64,000 bases of DNA from Sphingobacterium humi (GCF_009768885.1 NZ_WSQA01000004.1:310001-374000), one strand, 5' to 3'; shown: positions 42,986 through 52,491, numbered from the stretch's first letter. The notes: generated by a model from the letters alone, not told the origin. Translations and numbers: made by a program.

Positions 42986-43012
42986 AAAGGCCATTCTGTT
43001 CGAATGGCCTTT
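42986..43012 (-). terminator. Terminator of typA
   Basis: An 11-bp perfect stem (AAAGGCCATTC / GAATGGCCTTT) with a 5-nt loop, followed on the minus strand by TTTTATTTT, 22 nt after the typA stop codon. Confidence 0.88.
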
Positions 43013-43033
43013 CGGTATGCTTAAGTTCCAATC

Positions 43034-44839
43034 TTATTGGAATTTCTTGGAGTTTACTTTACGCTCGTTCTCTGTTAAGTAGATCTTACGAAGACGGATA
43101 CTTTGAGGCGTAACTTCGATGTACTCATCAGCTTGGATATATTCCATACACTCTTCTAGGGAGAATTTAATGGCTGGAGCAATACGTACGTTATCATCTG
43201 ATCCGGAAGCACGCATATTGGTCAATTGCTTACCTTTCGTTACGTTGATGGTTAAGTCGTTATCACGGATGTGCTCACCAAGAACCTGTCCTTCATAGAT
43301 ATCAACACCTGGATCAACGAAGAAGCGACCACGGTCTTGTAATTTATCGATAGAATAGGCTGTTGTGCTACCTGTATCCAAAGAGATCAATACGCCGGCC
43401 ATACGTCCAGGGATTGTACCTTTCCAAGGCTCGTATCCTTTTAAACGGTGCGCCATCACAGCTTCACCCGCTGTAGCCGTTAATACGTTATTACGTAATC
43501 CGATAATACCACGTGAAGGGATAGAGAATTCTAAGTGTTGCATTTCACCTTTGGTTTCCATCACTAATAACTCACCTTTACGTTGCGTTACTAATTCAAT
43601 TACTTTACCAGAAACCTCAGCAGGAACATCTACTACCAATTCTTCAATAGGTTCTGATTTAACGCCGTTGATTTCTTTTACAATTACCTGCGGCTGACCT
43701 ACCTGTAATTCATAACCTTCACGACGCATCGTTTCGATTAATACGGATAAGTGAAGAATACCACGACCATATACTAACCATGCATCTGGAGAATCTGTAG
43801 GAACAACGCGTAGGGCTAAGTTTTTCTCTAATTCTTTTTGTAAACGGTCGTAGATGTGGCGTGATGTCACAAATTTACCTTCTTTACCGAAGAATGGGGA
43901 GTTATTGATGGTAAACAACATGTTCATCGTTGGCTCATCAATGTGCATTACTTCTAATTGCTCTGGGTTTTCGAAGTCTGCAATGGTGTCTCCAATTTCA
44001 AAACCTTCGATACCTACTACCGCAACGATATCACCAGCTGTTACTTCCGAAACCTTCACACGGCCAAGACCTTCGAATAATTGAAGTTCTTTAACACGTG
44101 ATTTCACGATTTTGCCATCGCGTTTTACTAAAGATACCGGTTGGTTTTCTTTGATTGTTCCACGCGCAACACGACCAATAGCGATACGTCCTACGAAAGT
44201 GGAGTAATCTAAAGAAGTTACCTGCATTTGTAAAGTTCCTTCGGCAATCTTAGGCGCAGGGATATGAGAGATGATAGCTTCTAAAAGCTCTGTAAAATCT
44301 TGTGCTGGTTGTTTCCAGTCGGTAGACATCCATCCTTGTTTGGAAGAACCGTATAATACCGGGAAGTCTAACTGGTCTTCTGTAGCGCCTAAGTTGAAGA
44401 ATAAATCGAATACATTTTCGTATACTTCTTCTGGGCGACAGTTTTCTTTATCTACTTTATTAACAACAACAATCGGTTTAATACCTAATGCCAATGCTTT
44501 ACCAGTAACGAAACGCGTTTGTGGCATTGGGCCCTCGAAAGCATCTACTAATAAAACAACACCGTCAGCCATCTTCAATACACGCTCTACCTCACCACCA
44601 AAGTCGGCGTGGCCTGGGGTATCGATAATGTTGATTTTGGTGTCTTTATATTTTACAGATACGTTTTTGGAAACGATTGTGATCCCACGCTCACGCTCCA
44701 AGTCATTGTTGTCCAGGATTAATTCTCCTGCTGTTTCGCTATCTCTGAATTGATTGGTGAAGTGAAGGATTTTGTCAACTAAGGTTGTTTTACCGTGGTC
44801 AACGTGCGCAATAATCGCGATGTTTCTGATATTCTGCAT
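43034..44839 (-). CDS. typA: Translational GTPase TypA/BipA
   Basis: Ribosome-associated GTPase of the EF-G family, involved in 50S assembly and stress or cold adaptation. The 601-residue product begins MQNIRNIAIIAHVDHGKTTL, with G1 AHVDHGKTT, switch region RERGITIVSKN, G3 DTPGHADFGGEVERV, G4 NKVDKENCRP and the TypA C-terminus RGIIGLRNNVLTATAGEAVM, SDDNVRIAPAIKFSLEECME. The frame is open 22 codons further up, but the ATG at 44837-44839 gives the canonical start. It has its own promoter overlapping the kbl terminator. Confidence 0.96.
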   Translation of the reverse strand: MQNIRNIAIIAHVDHGKTTLVDKILHFTNQFRDSETAGELILDNNDLERERGITIVSKNVSVKYKDTKINIIDTPGHADFGGEVERVLKMADGVVLLVDAFEGPMPQTRFVTGKALALGIKPIVVVNKVDKENCRPEEVYENVFDLFFNLGATEDQLDFPVLYGSSKQGWMSTDWKQPAQDFTELLEAIISHIPAPKIAEGTLQMQVTSLDYSTFVGRIAIGRVARGTIKENQPVSLVKRDGKIVKSRVKELQLFEGLGRVKVSEVTAGDIVAVVGIEGFEIGDTIADFENPEQLEVMHIDEPTMNMLFTINNSPFFGKEGKFVTSRHIYDRLQKELEKNLALRVVPTDSPDAWLVYGRGILHLSVLIETMRREGYELQVGQPQVIVKEINGVKSEPIEELVVDVPAEVSGKVIELVTQRKGELLVMETKGEMQHLEFSIPSRGIIGLRNNVLTATAGEAVMAHRLKGYEPWKGTIPGRMAGVLISLDTGSTTAYSIDKLQDRGRFFVDPGVDIYEGQVLGEHIRDNDLTINVTKGKQLTNMRASGSDDNVRIAPAIKFSLEECMEYIQADEYIEVTPQSIRLRKIYLTENERKVNSKKFQ

Positions 44840-44867
44840 TGAGCAATAATGTGTTATATAAAAATAA

Positions 44868-44896
44868 GAGGTGCAAAGATAACTATTTTGCACCTC
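44868..44896 (-). terminator. Kbl terminator hairpin that contains the typA -7 box
   Basis: A 10-bp perfect inverted repeat (GAGGTGCAAA / TTTGCACCTC) with a 9-nt loop, followed on the minus strand by TTATTTTTATAT. Read for kbl it is an intrinsic terminator. The minus-strand TATCTTTG (44881-44874), an exact -7 box for typA, lies inside it. Confidence 0.65.
44874..44881 (-). promoter_or_regulatory. Predicted -7 element of typA (TATCTTTG)
   Basis: Exact match to TAnnTTTG; predicted mRNA leader of about 30 nt. It is embedded in the kbl terminator palindrome. Confidence 0.55.
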
Positions 44897-44995
44897 AATA
44901 TTCATTATTTTTTATTAATATTTTATTAGCCTCACATTTAATTTCCATTAAATATGAAAAAATTGAGTGCTGAAACACAGCGCATAAGGTTATTT

Positions 44996-46186
44996 TTACT
45001 TAATAACCCCTAATTCTTTACCCACTTTTGTAAAGGCCGCAATGGCTTTGTCTAAGTGTGCAAGCTCATGTCCGGCGGAAATTTGAACACGAATACGTGC
45101 TTTTCCTTGTGGAACAACCGGATAATAGAAGCCAATAACATAGATGCCTTCATCCAACATTTTGGCAGCAAACTCCTGCGCTAATTTAGCGTCGTAAAGC
45201 ATCACCGGCACAATAGGGTGGAAACCTGGCTTGATATCAAATCCGGCCTCGGTCATTTTATCACGGAAGTATTTGGTATTGTTCTCCAACTTATCTCGTA
45301 GCTCTGTGGTCTCACTCAACATATCTAATACCGCAATGGAAGCACCGGCAATGGCTGGTGCCAGGGTATTGGAGAATAAATAAGGACGAGAGCGCTGGCG
45401 CAACATCTCAATGATTTCCTTCTTACCCGAAGTAAATCCACCGGAAGCACCACCTAAGGCTTTCCCTAAGGTTCCTGTAATAATATCAACACGGTCGATT
45501 ACATTGAATAACTCATGTGTTCCGCGGCCTGTTTTACCAATAAAACCAGAACAGTGCGATTCATCAATCATCACTAAAGCCTCGTACTTATCGGCAAGAT
45601 CGCAGATTTTATCCAAAGGAGCTACCGAGCCATCCATGGAGAACGCGCCATCCGTTACGATGATTTTATGGCGAGCGCCTGAAGCGGCTTGTAGCTGCGC
45701 TTCAAGATCTTGCATGTCGCAGTTTTTATAGCGGAAGCGTTGCGCCTTACATAAGCGAACACCATCAATAATGGAGGCATGGTTCAACTCGTCGGAAATA
45801 ATCGCATCTTCTGCGCCAAATAAGGGCTCGAAAACACCACCATTGGCATCAAAGGCCGCCGCATATAAAATGGTATCCTCGGTTCCTAAGAATTTGGCAA
45901 TCTTAGCTTCCAACTCCTTATGGATATCCTGAGTACCACAGATAAAACGTACCGATGACATGCCGTAGCCGTGGCTGTCGACACTCGCTTTTGCCGCAGC
46001 AACAACCTTCGGATGGGAAGAAAGGCCTAAATAGTTATTTGCACAAAAATTAATGACTTCCTGACCAGTGCTAATCTTGATATCAGCGCCCTGTGGGGTT
46101 ACAATGATGCGTTCTTCTTTAAATAAACCGGCCTCTTTAATGGCCGCCAATTCCTTCTCTAAAGCGGGCTTTAAGGTTTTGTACAT
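44996..46186 (-). CDS. kbl: Glycine C-acetyltransferase (2-amino-3-ketobutyrate CoA ligase)
   Basis: PLP enzyme that splits 2-amino-3-oxobutyrate with CoA into glycine and acetyl-CoA, the second step of threonine breakdown after threonine dehydrogenase. The 396-residue protein has the alpha-oxoamine synthase motifs [37 protein letters not shown] and the PLP-binding K242 in [15 protein letters not shown]. The start [20 protein letters not shown] agrees with Kbl rather than with the related BioF or serine palmitoyltransferase. No threonine dehydrogenase gene is next to it in the window. Confidence 0.93.
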   Translation of the reverse strand: MYKTLKPALEKELAAIKEAGLFKEERIIVTPQGADIKISTGQEVINFCANNYLGLSSHPKVVAAAKASVDSHGYGMSSVRFICGTQDIHKELEAKIAKFLGTEDTILYAAAFDANGGVFEPLFGAEDAIISDELNHASIIDGVRLCKAQRFRYKNCDMQDLEAQLQAASGARHKIIVTDGAFSMDGSVAPLDKICDLADKYEALVMIDESHCSGFIGKTGRGTHELFNVIDRVDIITGTLGKALGGASGGFTSGKKEIIEMLRQRSRPYLFSNTLAPAIAGASIAVLDMLSETTELRDKLENNTKYFRDKMTEAGFDIKPGFHPIVPVMLYDAKLAQEFAAKMLDEGIYVIGFYYPVVPQGKARIRVQISAGHELAHLDKAIAAFTKVGKELGVIK

Positions 46187-46285
46187 AACGTTAAATTTAT
46201 TTGCGATAAAGATAACCTTTTTTTAACGGTTCTATTCATGAAAACGATTGTCTGATTTTCAATTAGACCGCATCAGGCATAAAAA

Positions 46286-46309
46286 ATGGCGGAGTGTAAT
46301 CTCCGCCAT
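46286..46309 (-). terminator. Terminator of the DUF2147 gene
   Basis: A 9-bp perfect stem (ATGGCGGAG / CTCCGCCAT) with a 6-nt loop and a minus-strand run TTTTTTAT, 10 nt after the stop codon. Confidence 0.88.
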
Positions 46310-46318
46310 CTTCGTTAT

Positions 46319-46732
46319 TTATTGAATTCTTTTCCAGGTTTCCGATCGCCCTAAGAGACTGATACCGATGTAACCACGAATGTCTAAGGCATCATTGTTC
46401 TTTAAGGTCATCTTACAGCTGTAGGTTTTTCCAGATTTAGGATCATAGATCTCTCCCCCTTCGTAGGTATTCCCTTTCTTCGTGAAGTTGGTTAAGATCT
46501 CGAGCCCCTGAATATTGCGCTTGCGCAATGACTCGTCAGGATTCTTCGTATCCTTCTTTGCTGCATCCTTAATCCAGTACAGCTTCCCGTAGTATTTTTC
46601 TCCTTTTTTATAGATTTCTATTCTTCCCTCGCCACTCGGATTCTGCCATTTGCCCAGAATAGGATCATTACTTTGCGCAAAAACCAGCATACTGATTAAA
46701 GCCGCACAAAATGTTGTTAATAATCTTTTCAT
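46319..46732 (-). CDS. DUF2147 family secreted protein
   Basis: A 137-residue exported protein: signal peptide MKRLLTTFCAALISMLVFAQ, then a beta-rich domain with DPILGKWQNPSGEGRIEIYK, KYYGKLYWIKD, GLEILTNFTKKG and LDIRGYIGISLLGRSETWKR. This is the DUF2147 pattern, a lipocalin-like small barrel found in many Gram-negative bacteria. Function is unknown. A start two codons earlier is possible, but the MKRLL start gives the normal signal peptide. Confidence 0.9.
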   Translation of the reverse strand: MKRLLTTFCAALISMLVFAQSNDPILGKWQNPSGEGRIEIYKKGEKYYGKLYWIKDAAKKDTKNPDESLRKRNIQGLEILTNFTKKGNTYEGGEIYDPKSGKTYSCKMTLKNNDALDIRGYIGISLLGRSETWKRIQ

Positions 46733-46842
46733 AACCACTTGTTTAAAATTGTAAGGTGAATATAGGAAAAATATCCTATGTTAGCATAATATTATTTTTG
46801 TTACCTCCTCATAGATATCGCTTAAACAATGCTTATTGGCAT

Positions 46843-46850
46843 TAAATTTG
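46843..46850 (+). promoter_or_regulatory. Predicted -7 element of the holin-like gene (TAAATTTG)
   Basis: Exact match to TAnnTTTG, 31 nt before the start codon; no clear -33 box at the usual spacing. Confidence 0.5.
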
Positions 46851-46881
46851 GTGGGTTTTTAAAGATTCAAAGATTTACATT

Positions 46882-47229
46882 ATGCGATTTATCATCAGTC
46901 TTTTAGTAACAGGTTTAGTAGTTGCTATTGCTTCATGGGTAATTCCTGGAGTAAGTGTTGCGGAATTCGGATGGGCAATATTAACTGGTTTGGTTATTGG
47001 TTTTGTCAATGCTATAGTTGGAGGTATCCTGCGCTTATTCACATTCCCTTTAAATTGGCTAACATTTGGATTAGTATCCTTCATCATTACCGTGCTTATG
47101 ATTATGTTATCAGACAAAATCATGGGTACTAAATTTGAGGTTGATGGATTCTGGCCTGCCTTCTTCTTCGCCATTGCCGTTGCAGTGATTGAGATGATTT
47201 TAGGAAAAATGATGAGCGATAAAAAGTAA
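46882..47229 (+). CDS. Phage holin family-like small membrane protein (four helices)
   Basis: A 115-residue protein made of four membrane helices (about 4-24, 28-52, 58-78 and 92-110). MRFIISLLVTGLVVAIASWV, ALIxGLVIGFVNA-like TGLVIGFVNAIVGGILRLFT and FTFPLNWLTFGLVSFIITVL match the Phage_holin_4_2 family (Pfam name from memory). Despite the name, most chromosomal members have no link to phage lysis, and nothing phage-related is nearby. It is transcribed alone with its own promoter and terminator. Role unknown. Confidence 0.88.
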   Translation: MRFIISLLVTGLVVAIASWVIPGVSVAEFGWAILTGLVIGFVNAIVGGILRLFTFPLNWLTFGLVSFIITVLMIMLSDKIMGTKFEVDGFWPAFFFAIAVAVIEMILGKMMSDKK

Positions 47230-47264
47230 CATGCATATAGCAAACGCAAGCACTTAAAAAATTT

Positions 47265-47289
47265 AAAAGGACGCCATGGGCGTCCTTTT
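47265..47289 (+). terminator. Terminator of the holin-like gene
   Basis: An 11-bp perfect stem (AAAAGGACGCC / GGCGTCCTTTT) with a 3-nt loop ending in TTTTTT. It can also act on the convergent iron operon. Confidence 0.88.
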
Positions 47290-47325
47290 TTATGTACTCT
47301 TTACAACTATATAGGTCTGAAATTC

Positions 47326-48696
47326 TTACTTCTTATTTGTTTTTTTCATCTTATTGATCCAGATCATCACACCGGTAACCGGTAAGGAAGTGGCAATCAA
47401 ACAGGAGATGAAATAAAGCAATTTGCTGAATGGGCCATAAATATCACCGATATGCAAGGCCTTGATCGATGCGGATGCACGCTCATTAAAGGGTTTCTCG
47501 CGGAAGATCTCCTTTTCCAAGGGCTCGCCACTGTATTGATCCAAGGTTAGTTTATCCCCTGCTGATGGTGCAAAGAAACCAACACGGTTCTTACTAACGC
47601 TAATGGTTCCGGTACTATCCTTGGCAAAGTTAATTGTAATATCGCCATCATACGGAAGTAACTTGTTCACCGCCAAGATCGTCTCTTCCACCGTTAAGGG
47701 CTTTGCATCTCCGGCAGGAACGATAGATTCCAGTTTTGCTTTCTCTTCTTTCGGCGCATCAGGGGCCTTATAAGTTCCCCAGGTTTTCTGCCAGCCCGCA
47801 CGGTACCACTCGAAAGACCAGAAGGGCCCTGTTACAGACATAAAGAACAAGATAATGCAACTATAGAAGCCTAAGGTATTATGTAAATCGTGATTTAGAC
47901 GCTTCCAATTCGCTGTCCAACGGATGTTTAAGCCATTCTTCCAAGAGCGCATTTTATTCGGAAACCAGATGACAAAGCCGGTAATTACGCCCAATAGAAA
48001 CAAGAGGGTCGCGGTGCCGGTAATCAGGGATCCCAATTTACGATTCTCAATCCCTTCAAAAATCGGCTCCTCAATTTCATTCAATAATAACCAACGGTGT
48101 AAACCAAACATCTTCTGCATAAAGTCTGCTATCTTTGTTTTCTCATCGCTAGGATCTCCGATCACTTGTCCGGAATACGGATTGACCGCTAATTGATTAG
48201 CGCGAGGGCCACGCCCACCGCCAGGACCTCCGGCAGCAGGACCAGGTTTCCCTGCAGGGCCTTTGGCCACTTCAGGGCTGCCTCCTTTTGGTTTTGCTTG
48301 ATCAGATTCCTTCACTCCTTTCGATTCTGAAGGCTTCCCTTCTCCTCGTGCAGCAGTAGGTTTCCCTTCTGGTTTGCCCTCTTCCTTTTTGGTATACAGG
48401 ATATTCGTTGGTACATCTGCCGCAAACGGAACCTTAATACCTACAATTTTCCCCTTCACTTCCGTTTTTACCTTTGCTAAAAGCTGATCGGGACTTTGCT
48501 TCTCTCCTTCCACTTTTACGTGATGATAACGAGGCTGCGCCCAAGCACGTATTTCCGTATTATAGGTATAAATTGTGCCTGTAAGACAGACGATAAAAAC
48601 GACAAGTCCTGAAATCAGTCCTCCCCATAAATGGATGTCGTTCATAAATTTCCGAACCTTCATCCAGGTCGTTGTTTTCCGTTGTTTAGATGCCAT
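47326..48696 (-). CDS. PepSY-domain inner membrane protein (XusC-like, iron uptake)
   Basis: A 456-residue membrane protein of the PepSY_TM family. Helices lie at about 25-45 (GGLISGLVVFIVCLTGTIYT), 205-235, 255-280 and near the C-terminus. Conserved histidines include HRWLLLNEIE, NHDLHNTLGFYSC and the final KALHIGDIYGPFSK. Family members take part in siderophore or heme iron release, often as reductases. A 65-residue insert (about 103-167) in the first periplasmic domain is almost only Lys, Gly, Pro, Glu and Ala. It is the third gene after a TonB receptor and a DUF4374 lipoprotein, the order of Bacteroides XusABC. I start at MASKQRKTT rather than eight codons earlier. Confidence 0.88.
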   Translation of the reverse strand: MASKQRKTTTWMKVRKFMNDIHLWGGLISGLVVFIVCLTGTIYTYNTEIRAWAQPRYHHVKVEGEKQSPDQLLAKVKTEVKGKIVGIKVPFAADVPTNILYTKKEEGKPEGKPTAARGEGKPSESKGVKESDQAKPKGGSPEVAKGPAGKPGPAAGGPGGGRGPRANQLAVNPYSGQVIGDPSDEKTKIADFMQKMFGLHRWLLLNEIEEPIFEGIENRKLGSLITGTATLLFLLGVITGFVIWFPNKMRSWKNGLNIRWTANWKRLNHDLHNTLGFYSCIILFFMSVTGPFWSFEWYRAGWQKTWGTYKAPDAPKEEKAKLESIVPAGDAKPLTVEETILAVNKLLPYDGDITINFAKDSTGTISVSKNRVGFFAPSAGDKLTLDQYSGEPLEKEIFREKPFNERASASIKALHIGDIYGPFSKLLYFISCLIATSLPVTGVMIWINKMKKTNKK

Positions 48697-48770
48697 TGAA
48701 TTATGTTTAATGAAATGCAAAAATCAGGTGGCCCCAAAAACCACCTGATTCCAATATTTTTAGCTGTTGT

Positions 48771-50048
48771 TTAGAAGATACCAATCCAAGCTGTATTCGC
48801 TTTACCAACGATTTTCGCTCCTTTTTCGTAAGCTGTTGGCGACTCTGATTTATAATCGAATGCATAAATATTACCTTCACCAGAGTTCGGCGATAATGCC
48901 ATGTAGAACTTACCGTTTCTAGCTACACTCCATTGGTATTGACGGAACCATAGCTTCTCAGGTAAACCTGTATATTTAGTTACTTTTTGATTGTATAAAT
49001 CAATACGTGCCAAGCTATAAGCACCATCGGCCTCGGCTTGAGTTCCTTTATCTGAATCTAAATATGGAACATAGCCAATACCATTCTCGATGTAGAACCA
49101 GCCATCCGCTTTGGTGTTTGTACCGATCTTTTGGGTGAAATCAAAAGAGTAAGAATTATCGTATTCTCCATTTTTGATTCGAAGGATAAACGTATGGTGA
49201 TCTTTCGTTCCTACCGTTACAATTTGGTAGATGTCACCTTTCTCATCCACGTGTTGCGTAGGCGTTCTGTATCCATTGGTAGATCCTTTTGCTCCATTAA
49301 CATTGGTAGAAATAACCTTAGGATTGGTTAAGGATGGAAAATCCATAACTAACGTACGTACTTTATCGTAGGTATACGTTGTATTTGCTGCCGTATTCGG
49401 ATCGTATTTAGAAACCGCAAATCCGTAGAAAACTTTATTGCCAACAACCACTGGCGCATCGTAACGGCTGATGTACAAACCTTTGTCGGCTTCATCTAAT
49501 TCAATATTATGAACGATACTTTTCTCTAATACCAATCCATCGAATTTTACAATACCGAAGGTCGACTTCATCCGTGATTTCACATATTTACCATTTTCAG
49601 TCACATGTTCTACCGTACCTGTTGCATGCAACATTCCATAGTCTTTATTGACTTTGGAGAAACGTGGGTTTTTAGTCCCCATCACTTCCGAGATATCGAT
49701 TCTTTTTAATTCAGCATATTGAGCTCCACCTTTATATTCAAATAGCTGCACCGTTCCGCCGCCGTAATCTAGATTCACGATATTCTTACCATCATTTACG
49801 GCATAGAATCGTGCAGTTCTAGTGGAAGGGATCGGGAAACCGGCACCTTCAAATGAAATTTGAGGAATAGACATGATATCATCAAATCCCTGCACATAGG
49901 TTTTGGAACTTCCTTCAGGATCTTCTGCGAACGCAATGTGAAATGGCTGACCATTTATTTCCTGCGGCTGCGGCGCATCGGAGGAAGAACAAGCATGAAA
50001 TAATAGAGTAGAGACAGCTAATAATAATGATTTGCTGAGCGTTTTCAT
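48771..50048 (-). CDS. DUF4374 surface lipoprotein (XusB-like siderophore-binding protein)
   Basis: A 425-residue predicted lipoprotein: MKTLSKSLLLAVSTLLFHAC, with the acyl cysteine at 20 followed by SSSDAPQ. The rest has the repeated beta-strand pattern of a propeller (NIVNLDYGGGTVQLFEYKGG; KGLYISRYDAPVVVGNKVFY; YQIVTVGTKDHHTFILRIKN). DUF4374 includes XusB of Bacteroides thetaiotaomicron, which binds ferric siderophore at the cell surface and passes it to a TonB receptor. The gene lies 6 bp after the receptor gene. Binding of a siderophore is inferred from family and position. Confidence 0.9.
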   Translation of the reverse strand: MKTLSKSLLLAVSTLLFHACSSSDAPQPQEINGQPFHIAFAEDPEGSSKTYVQGFDDIMSIPQISFEGAGFPIPSTRTARFYAVNDGKNIVNLDYGGGTVQLFEYKGGAQYAELKRIDISEVMGTKNPRFSKVNKDYGMLHATGTVEHVTENGKYVKSRMKSTFGIVKFDGLVLEKSIVHNIELDEADKGLYISRYDAPVVVGNKVFYGFAVSKYDPNTAANTTYTYDKVRTLVMDFPSLTNPKVISTNVNGAKGSTNGYRTPTQHVDEKGDIYQIVTVGTKDHHTFILRIKNGEYDNSYSFDFTQKIGTNTKADGWFYIENGIGYVPYLDSDKGTQAEADGAYSLARIDLYNQKVTKYTGLPEKLWFRQYQWSVARNGKFYMALSPNSGEGNIYAFDYKSESPTAYEKGAKIVGKANTAWIGIF

Positions 50049-50054
50049 ATATAG

Positions 50055-52460
50055 TTATTTTAGAATGTAAGTAATTTTCCCATAGAAAGATCGACCTGGT
50101 TTTTGCAACATCCAGTTGTCAAATAATTGGGCATTCAAGATGTTCTTGGCATCAAATCCCAGGATAATTTTATTGTTTGGAAGGCGGTACAGCAATCCAA
50201 TATCATGTGCCTGTTGTACAGGAATCATGTCTTTTAAAGAAACTTGTCCGAACATTGGCCAGTCTCTTGGAAATTCATGTACATAAGCGTAGTTATAGCG
50301 GATGGAAGTGCCGCTTAATGCTTTGGCAACATCCCCTAATTCGTAGGCAATGCTCAGGTTCGCCGTCATATAAGGCTCATTGCGCAAGCGTGCTTTGTAA
50401 TAGGTATCGATATTTCCGTTATAGTCGTATTTGTTGTTTTTACGGGCATTGAATAAGGAGAAGTTTCCATCAACCATCAATTGTTTATAGCGATAAAGGA
50501 GCTCCACGTCGAAACCCTTGCTCATCACATTTTCCAGGTTCTCATAGGAATAGTATTCCCCGATATTATTCTGCACCGAGCGGCGAATCATATCTTTAAC
50601 ATCACGCACAAACAGATTGGTATGTAGGGAAAGGTAATGCAATTCCTGAATAGGGAATGGCCCTAAACGCAATCCCAAGTTATAGTTATTACTCTTCTCT
50701 GGTACTAAGCCATAATTAGACAGTTCATTCTCCGATTCATTGCCCAACAATTCCGATTCAGATGGTAAGCGAACGGCCTTCTCTGCCGATCCCAATACCA
50801 TAATCTTATCCCATAGGGCATAAGATAGCGCCAGACCATAGCCATGATCATTCGCATGATTGTTGGTTTCTTTGGCCACATATTCGGTTCTTCCCGTCTC
50901 CGGATTACGCACTGCAACAGGATCGGTCAAGCTTACCGATTGGTTGTAATACTTATAGAAAACATTCGATTTTAAGCGCTTATTGAATGCGGAAAGCTCA
51001 TAGGTAAAGCCGGCAACATATTTATTCAGTTTCCGTGTATCGGTTAACTGACGTACATAATCTGCCCAGAGCTCATCCTCCGGCTTACGCTTGAAATTAT
51101 CGAATAGGAAAGTCCCGATGAAACGATGATTGTTTTTGGTATAGGATAATAAGGAACGGTTGGAGATTTTATCCTCATAATTGAACAATAAGGTCTTAGC
51201 TCCGCCTTCAGCTCCCGTTAAATGCTGACCACGCTGGCTAATCTGACCTAACCAATTAAAGATATTCGCACTGGTATCAATAACCTGTCGCGTCAAATCG
51301 GAATAGTTTAGATTCACTTGCAAATCCAAGCCCTCAAGGAGTAGATTTTTCTTCTCATACTGCATGGAGTAGACTAAGGAATGTTGCTTCGAAAACCGAT
51401 TTCCATACACCACTTCCATGGTGGCTCCGGTCTGATTCTCTGAAAACATATTACCGTAAAGAATGCCCAATAGGAATTGATCGGCCCATTTCTTTTTCAC
51501 GAATCCAAAATCAATCTTGGTTCCATACGAACGGTAATCATCGTGAAAACGTTTTGCGCCTCCTGCTACTTTTTCTACCGCTAGGGTTTCCGGATTCGTC
51601 ACATACACCTTATCTCCCCAAACCCGATAATTGTTTTTGGAGAAGTTGTAATAGCCCGATCCACGCACGGTAAACTGAGATTTTGGATGAATGTAAGCCC
51701 CATTCACGTTCCACTGATGCGTGCCGAAGGATCCCGTGGAATAGGAGGTCATTAAAGAGTTGTCCATTTGCTTTTTCAGCACCACGTTGATGACCCCACC
51801 TAATGCATCATCGGCAATTTCACTAGGAACGACGCCTTTATACACTTCCACCCGTTCAATTAAAGCGGAAGGAATACTATTTAAGGAAAAGGACTCCCCA
51901 TAATTGCTGGCAGGAACTCCATCGATCATAATCTTTACAGATCGTCCGCTTAAGCCATTTAAATTATAGTGCACATGCGAGCCGAGTCCGGCATTCTGAC
52001 GCAACCTTACCCCTGCTGTTCTATCCAGCAGCTCGTTGGTTTGTATGTTCCGCAAGGCTGCTTCTTTGGTTTCAATCACATTAACGGCAAAGCCTTTGGT
52101 TTCAATCGTGCGCTTTGCCGAATTGGCTGTTACACGGATTTCATCCAAACTTACCTCCCCGCGGGGATCGATATGTATATGTAAATCGTATTCCGGTTTA
52201 TTTACGTCTAGGTTTAATTTCTTGTCTTTAATTTCCAAGGAGCTCACGCTGATAACCTGCTTACCATAAGGCACATCAGGCAAGAAATAGCTGCCTTTAG
52301 CATCCGACACAGATACGATGCTTGTTCCTTGTATACGAACAGTTGCTTGCTTCACCGGGGTACCATCTAAGAGGTGAACAATCCCCTTTATATTTGCCGA
52401 TTGTCCAAGGCAAGAGAAGCTACATAGAAAAAACAAGGCGCAAACGTAAAAAAATTTCAT
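50055..52460 (-). CDS. TonB-dependent receptor (XusA-like, iron/siderophore)
   Basis: An 801-residue outer membrane receptor. Signal peptide MKFFYVCALFFLCSFSCLGQ, a carboxypeptidase-regulatory-like domain (about 23-100: ANIKGIVHLLDGTPVKQATV), TonB plug (about 120-235: ELLDRTAGVRLRQNAGLGSH; VPSEIADDALGGVINVVLKK) and a beta-barrel ending GRSFYGKITYILK. The frame is open 11 codons further upstream, but the ATG at 52458-52460 starts the signal peptide. It heads a three-gene operon with the DUF4374 and PepSY genes, and its promoter overlaps two Fur-like palindromes. Siderophore import is the likely role; the ligand is unknown. Confidence 0.93.
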   Translation of the reverse strand: MKFFYVCALFFLCSFSCLGQSANIKGIVHLLDGTPVKQATVRIQGTSIVSVSDAKGSYFLPDVPYGKQVISVSSLEIKDKKLNLDVNKPEYDLHIHIDPRGEVSLDEIRVTANSAKRTIETKGFAVNVIETKEAALRNIQTNELLDRTAGVRLRQNAGLGSHVHYNLNGLSGRSVKIMIDGVPASNYGESFSLNSIPSALIERVEVYKGVVPSEIADDALGGVINVVLKKQMDNSLMTSYSTGSFGTHQWNVNGAYIHPKSQFTVRGSGYYNFSKNNYRVWGDKVYVTNPETLAVEKVAGGAKRFHDDYRSYGTKIDFGFVKKKWADQFLLGILYGNMFSENQTGATMEVVYGNRFSKQHSLVYSMQYEKKNLLLEGLDLQVNLNYSDLTRQVIDTSANIFNWLGQISQRGQHLTGAEGGAKTLLFNYEDKISNRSLLSYTKNNHRFIGTFLFDNFKRKPEDELWADYVRQLTDTRKLNKYVAGFTYELSAFNKRLKSNVFYKYYNQSVSLTDPVAVRNPETGRTEYVAKETNNHANDHGYGLALSYALWDKIMVLGSAEKAVRLPSESELLGNESENELSNYGLVPEKSNNYNLGLRLGPFPIQELHYLSLHTNLFVRDVKDMIRRSVQNNIGEYYSYENLENVMSKGFDVELLYRYKQLMVDGNFSLFNARKNNKYDYNGNIDTYYKARLRNEPYMTANLSIAYELGDVAKALSGTSIRYNYAYVHEFPRDWPMFGQVSLKDMIPVQQAHDIGLLYRLPNNKIILGFDAKNILNAQLFDNWMLQKPGRSFYGKITYILK

Positions 52461-52477
52461 TATCACAGATAAATACT

Positions 52478-52485
52478 TAATTTTG
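52478..52485 (+). promoter_or_regulatory. Predicted -7 element of the AraC regulator gene (TAATTTTG)
   Basis: Exact match to TAnnTTTG; the predicted start at about 52491 falls at the edge of Fur-like box A. Confidence 0.5.
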
Positions 52486-52491
52486 GTAACC

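Noticed and set aside
46764..46781. ATAGGA/TCCTAT inverted repeat before the DUF2147 gene
   Set aside because: Only 6 bp and A+T-rich; too weak to call an operator.
46882..47229. Phage or lysis module suggested by the holin-family protein
   Set aside because: No endolysin, integrase, structural or other phage gene is near; the family is common on chromosomes.
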